From the NCBI RefSeq assembly GCF_900241005.1, contig NZ_OEST01000001.1, positions 186,001 to 250,000 of the forward strand: a stretch of DNA of 64,000 nucleotides, read 5' to 3'. Positions 33,976-42,330 of the stretch are shown here, one piece after another. This stretch comes from Bacteroides cutis (GTDB lineage: Bacteria; Bacteroidota; Bacteroidia; Bacteroidales; Bacteroidaceae). The position numbers and the translations under genes are program-made. The notes below the pieces were generated by a model that searched no databases, was not told the origin of the DNA, and saw only the letters and a list, made by a program, of their open reading frames with translations. The number at the start of each line of letters is the position of its first letter. Within the stretch, counting starts at the first letter, position 1.

Positions 33976-35646
33976 TTATTTAGTTTCCGATACGCTCAAC
34001 ATCTTTTTATACCTCGTCAAATCACCCAGAACTTTCACCGCCTCCTTTAAATCATCATCATCCTTCAACTGCTGAATGATGCTGCCGCGTTGATAATAAT
34101 AACGTTTAATGATTTCTATGGCAATCATTTCTTTAATGTCTTTAGAGAAATGATCGAGGTCACGATCCAGATTATGGGAAAGTTTCTTCTCCAAAGCTTT
34201 GAATTCATCGGAAGCATCCGTCAAATAGCCTTCAAATTCGGCCATTTCCTTCAGACTCTTCAACATCTTCTCAGTCTGCTGGTCATATTTGAAATCGGCT
34301 TTCTTTACCATCGCTTTGAAATCGGCATAGTCGGCATCCGTAACTTTGAAATCCTGAGGAACAGGAATTGCAGGATGCTTCAGACAATATTCGGTAGCAT
34401 AATTGAATATCAAATTATCATTTACCAGATAGAATAGGATATTCGGTAATTTATCCTGTTTCACTACGATGTCCGGGGTTACCCCACCACCGTCGCGCAC
34501 TTCACGTCCAGCTGCGGTATGGAATACAGTCGTCAGGCTATCAGGAATACGCCCTACACTGCCATCCTCGTTTCGATGCTTATAGTCAATGGCCTGCACA
34601 CAACGTCCACTCGGGATATAATATTTGGAAGTAGTAAGCTTCATCGTACCCCCGTATGGCAATGGGCGGGTAGTCTGAACTAACCCCTTTCCAAATGTAC
34701 GGTTACCGATTATTACAGCCCGATCAAGATCTTGTAAAGAACCTGCAAGGATTTCTGATGAAGAAGCCGTACCACTGTTCACTAATACGACCAATGGGAT
34801 TTCAAGATCCAACGGTTCACGCAAAGTTTTATAGGTATTACTAGCCTGCTTGATTTTTCCCTTTGTCGTTACCAACGTTTTACCACGGGGTAAAAAGAAA
34901 TTAGCAATCTCTACAGCCTCATCCAGCAAACCACCGCCATTGTTACGCAAATCAATTACCAATGAAGTTATACCACGCTTCTTCAAGTCGAGAAAAGCCT
35001 GTTTAAACTCTTTGGAAGGATTACCGGAGAACGTACTCAGGTTGATGTAACCTATATTATTATCCAACATATCATAATAAGGGATAAGAGGCAGTTGAAC
35101 GGAACGGCGCACAATATCGAACATTAAGGGATTTTCTACCCCGGGACGTTGCACTTTAAGTTTGAAACCTGTACCAGCCTGTCCACGCAACATTTCAGCC
35201 ACATTAGTATTTCCAGTAAGGTCTTTTCCATCAATCTCCAGCAGGACATCACCGGCTTTCAATCCAGCTTTAGCCGCAGGCATACCTTCATACGGTTCAG
35301 CTATAACTGTATGTTTCAGCTTAGGATCGTAACGAATGATGGAACCGATGCCACCATATGAGTTCTTCAACATTTGTTCCAGTTCGGTCTGGTCATCCTC
35401 CGGATAATATTCGGTATAAGGATCAAGCGAATAAAGCATAGCATCGATTCCCCCCCTGATAGTTTTATTAGGATCGATTGTATCCACATAGAACATATCC
35501 AACTCCTTCACAATAGAGTTGAATATATCCAAATTCTTTGCAATCTGGAAACTGCGGTTATCACCACTCTTAAATCCCCAAAAGAAGGTAACTCCTATCA
35601 ATAACAGAAAAGCAGCTATCCAACGTATTTTTAAATAACGTTTCAT
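33976..35646 (-). CDS. S41-family C-terminal processing protease
   Basis: This 556-residue exported protease has an N-terminal signal anchor (WIAAFLLLIGVTFFWGF) and a PDZ domain at about residues 85-170 (IIRYDPKLKHTVIAEPYEGMPAAKAGLKAGDVLLEIDGKDL). The catalytic core has the nucleophile in VLVNSGTASSSEILAGSLQD and the general-base lysine in RTFGKGLVQTT. A C-terminal extension of about 170 residues with charged helices follows, as is usual in Bacteroidetes CtpA-like proteins. It likely processes periplasmic or envelope proteins. Five bases separate it from the upstream PfkB kinase, indicating an operon. Confidence 0.93.
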   Translation of the reverse strand: MKRYLKIRWIAAFLLLIGVTFFWGFKSGDNRSFQIAKNLDIFNSIVKELDMFYVDTIDPNKTIRGGIDAMLYSLDPYTEYYPEDDQTELEQMLKNSYGGIGSIIRYDPKLKHTVIAEPYEGMPAAKAGLKAGDVLLEIDGKDLTGNTNVAEMLRGQAGTGFKLKVQRPGVENPLMFDIVRRSVQLPLIPYYDMLDNNIGYINLSTFSGNPSKEFKQAFLDLKKRGITSLVIDLRNNGGGLLDEAVEIANFFLPRGKTLVTTKGKIKQASNTYKTLREPLDLEIPLVVLVNSGTASSSEILAGSLQDLDRAVIIGNRTFGKGLVQTTRPLPYGGTMKLTTSKYYIPSGRCVQAIDYKHRNEDGSVGRIPDSLTTVFHTAAGREVRDGGGVTPDIVVKQDKLPNILFYLVNDNLIFNYATEYCLKHPAIPVPQDFKVTDADYADFKAMVKKADFKYDQQTEKMLKSLKEMAEFEGYLTDASDEFKALEKKLSHNLDRDLDHFSKDIKEMIAIEIIKRYYYQRGSIIQQLKDDDDLKEAVKVLGDLTRYKKMLSVSETK

Positions 35647-35651
35647 ATATC

Positions 35652-36635
35652 TTAGTTTATCATTATTATCTCTTCCTTAATCTTATCCCATTTAGCAGGA
35701 GAAAGCTCCGCCCCAATCGTCTGGATAACTTCACCCGAAAGAATGGAACCAATCTTTCCGCATTTCTCCAAAGAATATCCGCACGTTAGGCCATAGAGAA
35801 AACCCGCAGCGAAATAATCACCAGCTCCCGTGGTGTCTACCACCTTTTTCACCGGAACAGCCTTCACATGTACTTCTTCAGTACCCTTACGTACTAAAGA
35901 CCCATCGGCTCCCACCTTTACAATAGCAATACTACACATTTTGGCTATAACGTCTAATGCTTCTTCCGGTTCCTTACCCGTAAATGCCTTTGCCTCCTCC
36001 TCATTAGCAAAAACAATATCCACATATTTATTTACCAATAACGAAAAAAAGTCATAGTCTTCGGCAACAATATTGTAACTTGCCATATCCAGGCAAACTT
36101 GCAGTCCTGCTTCCTTTGCTAACTCAATAGCCCGGAGAATCATATCATGGTCTTGTACCAAATATCCTTCAATAAACAAGTAAGCGTAACCTTTAAACAT
36201 TTCCAGCGACAACTCCTCTGCCTTCAACGTAGAGGCTGCTCCCAGATAAGTACCAAAAGTACGTTCTCCATCCGGAGAAATAAAAGTAGAAGCCACACCT
36301 GAAGGAAGAGTACCGGAAAGGAGTAAAATTGCTTCCGTTTCACGCTTTAACAGACTATCCCGATAAAAGTTTCCGTAAGCATCATCACCTACCTTACCGA
36401 TAAATCCGGTTGCCGCTCCAAGCTGTGCCATTGCGCGAATTGCATTCCCGGCAGACCCTCCGATAGCTAAATGCGTCTTCACCCCGCTAAGACACTCATT
36501 GATTTTCAACAGTTTATCTTCATCAATTAGAGTCATACTCCCCTTCGGTAACCTCATTTCCGCTAATATTTCATCATTCTCAAGGGTTGCCAGCACGTCA
36601 ACTAAGGCGTTACCCAATCCTATTATTTTGTCCAT
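35652..36635 (-). CDS. PfkB-family carbohydrate/nucleoside kinase (adenosine-kinase-like)
   Basis: This 327-residue ribokinase-fold enzyme has the N-terminal GLGNALVDVLATL, the GGSAGNAIRAMAQLG glycine motif (residues 59-73) and the C-terminal VDTTGAGDYFAAGFLYGL signature (DTTGAGD 267-273, catalytic Asp273). The early part GNALVD and TYLGAAS resemble adenosine kinases, but sugar kinases share these, so the substrate is open. ATG 36635 is used because the upstream 27-codon extension to 36716 has no homologous character and runs up against the tRNA gene. It is co-transcribed with the S41 protease. Confidence 0.88.
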   Translation of the reverse strand: MDKIIGLGNALVDVLATLENDEILAEMRLPKGSMTLIDEDKLLKINECLSGVKTHLAIGGSAGNAIRAMAQLGAATGFIGKVGDDAYGNFYRDSLLKRETEAILLLSGTLPSGVASTFISPDGERTFGTYLGAASTLKAEELSLEMFKGYAYLFIEGYLVQDHDMILRAIELAKEAGLQVCLDMASYNIVAEDYDFFSLLVNKYVDIVFANEEEAKAFTGKEPEEALDVIAKMCSIAIVKVGADGSLVRKGTEEVHVKAVPVKKVVDTTGAGDYFAAGFLYGLTCGYSLEKCGKIGSILSGEVIQTIGAELSPAKWDKIKEEIIMIN

Positions 36636-36716
36636 TCTTGATATTTTTTTTGCAAAGATATTGCATATTTCAAAATATCCTATTACTTTTGCAGCGCATT
36701 TGAGAAAAAACAACAT

Positions 36717-36790
36717 TCTTCCTTAGCTCAGTCGGTTAGAGCATCTGACTGTTAATCAGAGGGTCCTTGGTTCAAGTCCAAGAGGAAGAG
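36717..36790 (+). tRNA. tRNA-Asn (GTT), first copy
   Basis: This 74-base cloverleaf has acceptor stem TCTTCCT/AGGAAGA, anticodon loop CTGTTAA on a TCTGA/TCAGA stem (anticodon GTT) and T-arm CTTGG-TTCAAGT-CCAAG. The 3' CCA is not encoded (G then CAA). Confidence 0.96.
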
Positions 36791-36812
36791 CAAAAGAAAC
36801 TTGAATGCATAT

Positions 36813-36886
36813 TCTTCCTTAGCTCAGTCGGTTAGAGCATCTGACTGTTAATCAGAGGGTCCTTGGTTCAAGTCCAAGAGGAAGAG
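36813..36886 (+). tRNA. tRNA-Asn (GTT), second copy
   Basis: Identical over all 74 bases to the preceding tRNA. The two start 96 bp apart with a 22-base spacer, indicating tandem duplication and joint transcription. A terminator follows directly. Confidence 0.96.
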
Positions 36887-36887
36887 C

Positions 36888-36924
36888 AAAAAGGTTCATC
36901 ATAATGATGAACCTTTTTTATTTT
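36888..36924 (+). terminator. Terminator of the tRNA-Asn pair
   Basis: AAAAAGGTTCATCAT and ATGATGAACCTTTTT form a long A/T-flanked stem around 36903, ending TTTTTTATTTT. It starts one base after the second tRNA. Confidence 0.85.
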
Positions 36925-36963
36925 CAATCTTCTCTTATTTAAATTGTTACCGTTTCTGAAAGA

Positions 36964-37668
36964 TCAGGCATCGGCTACCGCAAGGGTCAATATACTGATT
37001 TGGATACCGTTTATCCCCTGGAAAGTATCAGCACAGGCGGTTATGGTAGCTCCCGTAGTCAAAACATCATCCACAATAAGAATATGCCTACCCGTAAAAC
37101 GATCGGGATAACGAAGCCAGAAAATACCATTTACATTCTCCCATCGTTCATAAGCCGATTTGCGAGTTTGCGTCTCCGTATGTCTTTTACGCGTTACGGA
37201 AGATGTATCTACAAGAATACCCGTCACAGAAGAGATTCCCCGGGCAATATATTCACTCTGATTATATCCACGCATCCGCTGTTTGCGTGGATGTAAAGGA
37301 ACAGGCAGAATAACATCTATCCCGCAGAAAAAATCCGTAAGCGCTAATTCAGTTGCCATGAAACGCCCCATTACCTCGCCAATATCTTTTCTCCCACCAT
37401 ACTTTAACTGATGCAGAATACGGCGAAAATCACTCCCTTTGTGATAGAAAAAATAAGAAGTGGCACGTCCCAGAGGAATTTTCCCCCAGAACATACGTTC
37501 CACAGGATTATCTGCCACATGATGATAGTTTGTACGTGGCATATCCATATTACATCGTACACAAATAGCCTCTTCACCCTCTTGCAAAGGAGAGCCGCAT
37601 ACAACACAGTGACGTGGGAATAAGAGTTGAAGAAAAGACAAAAACCAAGTTTTAAATGCGTTTTCCAT
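36964..37668 (-). CDS. comF: ComF-family phosphoribosyltransferase-like protein
   Basis: This 234-residue protein has an N-terminal zinc-ribbon, Cys21, Cys24, Cys36 and Cys39 (HCVVCGSPLQEGEEAICVRCN). A type I phosphoribosyltransferase fold follows, with VILPVPLHPRKQRMRGYNQSEYIARGI and the PRPP loop ILIVDDVLTTGATITAC. ComF homologues are tied to DNA uptake and single-strand handling in competent bacteria, but are widespread in non-competent ones including Bacteroides, so the role here is unclear. It is the last gene of a three-gene unit after the lipoprotein and IMPase genes. Confidence 0.88.
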   Translation of the reverse strand: MENAFKTWFLSFLQLLFPRHCVVCGSPLQEGEEAICVRCNMDMPRTNYHHVADNPVERMFWGKIPLGRATSYFFYHKGSDFRRILHQLKYGGRKDIGEVMGRFMATELALTDFFCGIDVILPVPLHPRKQRMRGYNQSEYIARGISSVTGILVDTSSVTRKRHTETQTRKSAYERWENVNGIFWLRYPDRFTGRHILIVDDVLTTGATITACADTFQGINGIQISILTLAVADA

Positions 37669-37683
37669 AACAAAGAATACAAT

Positions 37684-38487
37684 TTACATATCCAATGGAG
37701 GTACCTCTTTGATAAGATTTAAAAATATCGGATGCAACAGTCCGTTGGTTGCCACAATATGATGACCGTCCATAAAATAGTCGTTACCATAAAAATCCGT
37801 AACTTTTCCTCCTGCCTCCAATACGATAAGCGCCGCAGCCGAATAGTCCCATTTACCCAGAAATGCTTCCAGCCAGCCGTCAAAACGCCCCGCTGCTATA
37901 TAACAGATAGCCAATGCTGCCGAACCTGTCATACGTATACCTGCAACCTTACCGTATAGTTCGTGTATCAAATGTTCTCCGGTACGGGCATATTGTCCGG
38001 AATTATAAGGAAGTTCCGTCACTACAAAAGCTTCTTCTATACGCTGTATTGACGACACCCGCATCCGTTCCCCATTCATATAAGCACCTCCGCCCTGCCA
38101 AGCATAAAAACATTCGTCACGACAAGGGTCATAAACCACACCCAGCAACAATTCCTTTTCAGTTCTCAGGGCAATACTGACACAATAGGGTGCATTATCA
38201 TGAATATAATTCGTTGTTCCATCCAACGGGTCTACCACCCAACAATAAGGTTCGTCGCGATAAACTGCCGAACCTTCTTCCACAATAAATCCGGCCTCGG
38301 GTAGTAGTGCCTTAAGCGCCGCAACAACCTTTCTTTCAGATTCTTTATCCACATAAGAAACATAATCATGTGCATGTTTCTCCTCCACTGCCTCCCGGCG
38401 GAAACCTTTCCGCTCCTGTTTCAGGAAGTATCCCGTCTCGCGGGCAATGCAACAAACCGTTTCAGTCAAAACTTTGAAATCTTCCAT
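37684..38487 (-). CDS. Inositol-monophosphatase-family phosphatase
   Basis: This 267-residue FIG-superfamily enzyme has the metal-binding pieces visible: HDYVSYVDKESE, Glu in FIVEEGS, WVVDPLDGTTNYIHD and GKWDYSAAALIVLEAGGKVTDFYG. These hydrolyse sugar or inositol phosphates or 3'-phosphoadenosine-5'-phosphate. Bacteroides can make inositol lipids, so an inositol-1-phosphatase role is possible, but this cannot be resolved from sequence alone. It lies 15 bases upstream of comF. Confidence 0.9.
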   Translation of the reverse strand: MEDFKVLTETVCCIARETGYFLKQERKGFRREAVEEKHAHDYVSYVDKESERKVVAALKALLPEAGFIVEEGSAVYRDEPYCWVVDPLDGTTNYIHDNAPYCVSIALRTEKELLLGVVYDPCRDECFYAWQGGGAYMNGERMRVSSIQRIEEAFVVTELPYNSGQYARTGEHLIHELYGKVAGIRMTGSAALAICYIAAGRFDGWLEAFLGKWDYSAAALIVLEAGGKVTDFYGNDYFMDGHHIVATNGLLHPIFLNLIKEVPPLDM

Positions 38488-38501
38488 ATATCCGGCTCTA
38501 T

Positions 38502-38954
38502 TTATTCAACTTGTTTATAAATAACTCTACCCCGCCGGCTGACAGTCCATTCACCATTCTCCTGATGAACATTCTTTGTATCGTCATCTTCTACATTCCA
38601 AGCATATCCACCGGAAGGAAGACCACGACGATCCAGAATTTCATTTGGAACACTTTCTTCCGAGAAGAACAACTCCACTTGTGTAGAGTCTGGACTGAAT
38701 ACCAGGAATAACGTCCTCTGCGCATCGGCCACCGAAGTCATACGAATACCTTTTTCCCACAAACGAATACAGTCTCTCTGTACTTCACACCAAGTATATC
38801 CGGCAGAAGTAATACATCCGTGTTCGTCTTTATCATTTCCAACTACAGCTGTTTTCTCCGCCGCATCTTCAGCTTCCACCTTTTTCTCACGGCTACCGCC
38901 ACAACTCACCAACAAAAAACAAACACACATTAAATAAAAAGATCTCTTTTTCAT
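38502..38954 (-). CDS. Small lipoprotein of unknown function
   Basis: This 150-residue protein has a lipoprotein signal FYLMCVCFLLVSCGG, acylated at Cys18, followed by a charged linker and a compact beta-rich domain (CITSAGYTWCEVQRDCIRLWEKGIRM; TLFLVFSPDSTQVELFFSE; RGRVIYKQ). I do not recognise the family. It opens the unit lipoprotein-IMPase-comF, with 14 bases to the next gene. Confidence 0.8.
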   Translation of the reverse strand: MKKRSFYLMCVCFLLVSCGGSREKKVEAEDAAEKTAVVGNDKDEHGCITSAGYTWCEVQRDCIRLWEKGIRMTSVADAQRTLFLVFSPDSTQVELFFSEESVPNEILDRRGLPSGGYAWNVEDDDTKNVHQENGEWTVSRRGRVIYKQVE

Positions 38955-39046
38955 ACTTATAGTTTAGTTGAATTACTAATTACTCACAAAAGTAAAAAGA
39001 AATAATCAATAAGTTCATTTTAGGTCTTATAATCAAGGATAACTTT

Positions 39047-39541
39047 TTATTGAAAAACCCGTCTTGCTATCCAAGCACATGCTTCGGCATCAGCCAGCGC
39101 ATGATGGTGTCGCTCCAGTTGATATCCACAGTAAGCCGCCACTGTATGTAGCTGATAATTGGGCAATCCTTTAATGACACGCCGTGAAGCCAGCAAAGTA
39201 CAGCAAAAGTCATAATCAGGATAATCCATACTATAAGTCCTGAAAACTGCTTTTAGACAACTCTCATCAAAAGCCTTGTTATGAGCTACAAGGGTCAATC
39301 CCTCAATCCGGGGAGCAATCTCCTTCCATACAGTAGGAAAAATAGGAGAACGGGCGGTATCCGCCAGAGTCAATCCATGCACACGAGTATTCCAATAGGT
39401 ATAGTATTCCGGTTCAGGACGAATAAGACTGTAATAACTGTCTACGATCTCACCACTCCGTACTATAATTACCCCGACGCTACATACACTGGTACGCTGT
39501 TCGTTGGCTGTTTCAAAATCAATAGCAGCAAAAGTATCCAT
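39047..39541 (-). CDS. 3'-5' exonuclease, DEDDh (DnaQ-like) family
   Basis: This 164-residue single-domain exonuclease has ExoI motif FAAIDFETAN (Asp8, Glu10), ExoII LVAHNKAFDESCLKAVF and ExoIII HHALADAEACAWI. It is about the size of stand-alone epsilon-like exonucleases, with no polymerase or helicase attached. It would trim 3' ends of DNA or RNA. Its ATG shares one base with the TGA of the small upstream gene (TGATG), so the two are translationally coupled. Confidence 0.9.
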   Translation of the reverse strand: MDTFAAIDFETANEQRTSVCSVGVIIVRSGEIVDSYYSLIRPEPEYYTYWNTRVHGLTLADTARSPIFPTVWKEIAPRIEGLTLVAHNKAFDESCLKAVFRTYSMDYPDYDFCCTLLASRRVIKGLPNYQLHTVAAYCGYQLERHHHALADAEACAWIARRVFQ

Positions 39542-39750
39542 CAGGAAATATTAGGTTTGAGATATACCACTGTCTTTCTACTGCCATATTTGCGTATCAA
39601 TCCTTCCGAAAGATAACGGTTCAAATCGGCCACAGCTTGATACTTCGTCTGTCCGGTCATTGTCTCATAATCTGTCCGGGTGATACATCCGTTGATATTA
39701 AGTATCGGAGTTGCAAATAATAATTCGTTAGACAGATGTTGTTTTTCCAC
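39541..39750 (-). CDS. Small winged-helix-like protein
   Basis: This 69-residue protein has a helix-helix-wing layout: NGCITRTDYETMTGQTKYQAVADLNRYLSEGLIRKYGSRKTVVYL. It resembles the C-terminal winged-helix segment found at the end of Fic-domain proteins, here standing alone. It may bind DNA or be a remnant of a larger protein. Its stop overlaps the exonuclease start by one base, which argues that it is translated and functional. Confidence 0.65.
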   Translation of the reverse strand: MEKQHLSNELLFATPILNINGCITRTDYETMTGQTKYQAVADLNRYLSEGLIRKYGSRKTVVYLKPNIS

Positions 39751-40037
39751 TACACAGCTATATTTATTTTGTTAGATAATTGTTTAACAAAAGAATAATA
39801 ATTTATTTGCAGTCAAAGGTACTAATAAATACCAAGGAATTGAATAAATCAAGTAATTCTTTCCAAAAGTCGCTAAACTACTTATCTGTTCTTATTTTTT
39901 TCTCTCTTCTCCCAATTTAACACATCTAAAATCAAAAACAACAGTTAACAGAATAAATGGTGCATAGCTTTAAATCTCAATCATAGCAAGGATATTGGTT
40001 CACTTAATAATAATTACTATTCTAATCACCATTACAA
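39751..40037. other. AT-rich spacer without recognisable features
   Basis: About 290 bases of very AT-rich sequence lie between the divergent small winged-helix gene and the decayed HU gene. No gene, repeat or convincing promoter was seen apart from generic A/T runs. Confidence 0.5.
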
Positions 40038-40397
40038 TTTTTCTATTTCCCTATCCGTAATTGAAGCACCTGTCCATTTCGTGGCGTTGTAAAGATAGTA
40101 ATGGATGGATTAATGATGCGCTTTGTACCTACGTCAGTATAGGAACTATCGTAAAGTTAGACGATTTCGGGACTATTCGTCCGGGACGAAATTGCAAATG
40201 CCAAGGAAGTAACTTCCGAAAATATTTAGCGGCAGAAAATCACCCTTACCCCGGGAAAACGATTGACAACAATGATTAAGGATGTAGGAATCACACGTAT
40301 CTCAACCAATGGAAACGAAATAAGTTCAGGAAACGAAAATAACAGCGGAAGCAGTAACGATCCGAGAGAAGACCAAAATGAAAATCCCTTAGGATAA
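40038..40397 (+). pseudogene. Decayed HU-family DNA-binding protein gene
   Basis: Pieces of one HU-like protein appear in two frames. One frame gives GVVKIVMDGL (to about 40112). A second frame (40110-40200) gives INDALCTYVSIGTIVKLDDFGTIRPG followed by CKCQG. The first frame resumes at 40206 with EVTSENI, an amber stop at 40227, then RQKITLTPGKRLTTMIKDV and GITRISTNGNEI, and a G/N/S-rich tail ending NENPLG-stop at 40397. The VKLDDFGT and TPGK pieces with this tail are typical of Bacteroides HU-family proteins. At least two frameshifts, one stop and a missing N-terminus mark it as inactive. The 200 bases after it (to 40595) hold no gene. Confidence 0.6.
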
Positions 40398-40595
40398 TAG
40401 TTTCATTGAAGTAATATAAACTGTGATTAAAAGTATGCCAGAGCAGAATGATAATGAAAAATCTGTTTTGACATACCTTCAGAATATTCCCAAATTTGTT
40501 ATATCTTTACCGCAAATTACACAACCATTACAATTAAACAATTACCGTTTATTTTTTGACTAACATAATTACCAATAACACACAACTATATTATT

Positions 40596-41816
40596 ATGAA
40601 GAAAGTATTTCTATTTTTATTATTTGCAGGATTGCTATCGGCTGTTTATGCCAAGAACAATAATCAAACAGCGAGTGGAACAGAGGAACGCGAATTATGG
40701 GTGAATACACTCATAAAAATTGCAGATCCGGTATTATCAAACTTAGCAGACGGAACACTAAAAGCAAAGATGCCGTTAGAAGGCCTGAACAATAAGCGCC
40801 TATGGTCGGCACATCTGGAAGCAGTCGGAAGAACATTCTGTGGAATAGCCCCCTGGCTTGAACTAGGAGTCGATGATAGCCAAGAAGGACAACTCCGCAA
40901 AAAGTACATCAAACTGGCATTGAAAGGATTAGCAAATGCCGTAGACCCTTCTTCTCCTGATTATCTTGACTTTGGAACACCCTCTCAACCTTTGGTCGAC
41001 GCAGCATTCCTGGCACAAGGACTTCTACGTGCCCCTAAGCAAGTATGGGGACAACTGGATGAGAAAACCCAAAGAAGAATGATTACCGAACTCAAACGTA
41101 GTAGGGATATCAAACCTTTTCAGAACAACTGGTTACTCTTCGCTTCTATGGTCGAAGCCGCTTTACTGGAATTCACAGGAGAATGTGATATAGAACGTCT
41201 GACTCAAGGCGTTTTTGCTTTCAGAGACGAGTGGTACAAAGGAGATGCCATATATGGTGACGGTCCACAATACCACGCCGACTATTATAACAGCTTCGTA
41301 ATTCACCCCATGCTTACAGACGTTGTGTTGATTATGGATAAACACCAGCTTGAAGTTTCGGATTTCCTGCCTGTACAGGAGAAACGTTTTACCCGTTATG
41401 CCGAACAATTGGAACGCATAATTTCGCCCGAAGGAGCTTATCCGGTTGTCGGTAGATCTATCGTATACCGTGTCGGTGCATTTCATGCTTTGTCTCAAGC
41501 TGCATTATTACACAAACTACCTTCTACTGTAAAACCAGCTCAGGTACGTTGTGCACTATCTGCTGTCATCGAACGACAATTTGCAGCCCCCCGGACTTTT
41601 GATGATAAAGGCTGGCTGCGTATCGGTTTTGCAGGTAGTCAAATAAATATGTCCGAAGGATATATCAATACCGGCAGTTCTTACCTTTGTCTGTCAGGTT
41701 TTGTAGCTTTAGGACTACCTGCCAACGATGAATTCTGGAGTAATTCTTTTACTCCATGGACCGGATTGAAAGCTTGGAATGGAGAAGATGTCAAAGCGGA
41801 TCATGCACTCAAATAG
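40596..41816 (+). CDS. DUF2264 exported protein (putative alpha/alpha-barrel glycan enzyme)
   Basis: This 406-residue protein has a cleavable signal peptide (KVFLFLLFAGLLSAVYA) and a helical DUF2264 domain: RLWSAHLEAVGRTFCGIAPWLE, DFGTPSQPLVDAAFLAQGL, NNWLLFASMVEAALLEF and YGDGPQYHADYYNSFVIHPML. DUF2264 proteins are common in glycan-utilisation loci and are thought to have an alpha/alpha-toroid fold like several glycoside hydrolases. Their reaction is not securely known to me. It precedes the second SusC/SusD unit in the same direction, and a stem-loop at 41895 separates the two. Confidence 0.82.
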   Translation: MKKVFLFLLFAGLLSAVYAKNNNQTASGTEERELWVNTLIKIADPVLSNLADGTLKAKMPLEGLNNKRLWSAHLEAVGRTFCGIAPWLELGVDDSQEGQLRKKYIKLALKGLANAVDPSSPDYLDFGTPSQPLVDAAFLAQGLLRAPKQVWGQLDEKTQRRMITELKRSRDIKPFQNNWLLFASMVEAALLEFTGECDIERLTQGVFAFRDEWYKGDAIYGDGPQYHADYYNSFVIHPMLTDVVLIMDKHQLEVSDFLPVQEKRFTRYAEQLERIISPEGAYPVVGRSIVYRVGAFHALSQAALLHKLPSTVKPAQVRCALSAVIERQFAAPRTFDDKGWLRIGFAGSQINMSEGYINTGSSYLCLSGFVALGLPANDEFWSNSFTPWTGLKAWNGEDVKADHALK

Positions 41817-41894
41817 TATCTTACTTTTTAAAAATCTCGTTATTTCAATATTATAATCTGAAAATATAACTTTTTTTCCCTAAAAAAAGCACCA

Positions 41895-41933
41895 ATACCC
41901 TCCTGTTACATTTATCTGGTGACAGGAGGGTAT
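41895..41933 (+). terminator. Stem-loop after the DUF2264 gene
   Basis: ATACCCTCCTGTTAC and GTGACAGGAGGGTAT form a 15-bp stem with one G-T pair around a 9-base loop, 78 bases after the stop. The U-tract after it is weak (TTTCATAAAA), so termination efficiency is uncertain. Confidence 0.55.
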
Positions 41934-42055
41934 TTCATAAAAATGATAACTATAAAGCTTTAATACTGCACTTTACATTTTTAAAACAAATAAACATTAT
42001 TTACTTTATTTAACCCTCCATAATTTAATACTTTTTAATTTTCTTTTAATAATTA

Positions 42056-42086
42056 TTTGTTTTATATTAATAATTGTATATTTTTG
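42056..42086 (+). promoter_or_regulatory. Promoter of the second SusC/SusD operon
   Basis: TTTG (42056-42059), a 19-base spacer and TATTTTTG (42079-42086) match the Bacteroides consensus exactly. The start at about 42093 leaves an unusually long leader of roughly 235 bases before susC. Confidence 0.7.
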
Positions 42087-42188
42087 CATCCAATTCAATA
42101 GTCGAATTCATTTCTGAATAAAATAATACACCTCCAGCCTTCACGACATTGTGACAATCTGCAGGGACTTTAAGAGTGAATTAAAACT

Positions 42189-42314
42189 ATGTTAAACCTT
42201 AAAATTTATGATGCACAGTATGAAAACATGACCTTTTTATGGAGAGAGCAGGCATTCCACGATCTCAAAATCTTAAATCAAATCAAACAGGTAAGAATAT
42301 CCTGTTATTACTAA
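42189..42314 (+). CDS. Candidate 41-codon leader ORF upstream of susC
   Basis: In the leader of the susC mRNA an ATG at 42189 opens a 41-codon frame (MLNLKIYDAQYENM...) that stops at 42314, 16 bases before the susC ATG. AAGAGTGA lies 12 bases upstream as a possible ribosome site. It may be an upstream ORF that tunes susC translation or a chance frame. I recognise no family. Confidence 0.3.
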   Translation: MLNLKIYDAQYENMTFLWREQAFHDLKILNQIKQVRISCYY

Positions 42315-42330
42315 CACTAATTAAACACAA

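Noticed and set aside
36636..36716. N-terminal extension of the PfkB kinase
   Set aside because: The 27 extra codons have no family similarity and run up to the tRNA gene; ATG 36635 opens directly on the conserved GLGNALVD strand.
42189..42314. Riboswitch in the PUL susC leader
   Set aside because: No conserved riboswitch core or terminator/anti-terminator pair could be drawn by eye; only the small ORF and the long leader are reported.
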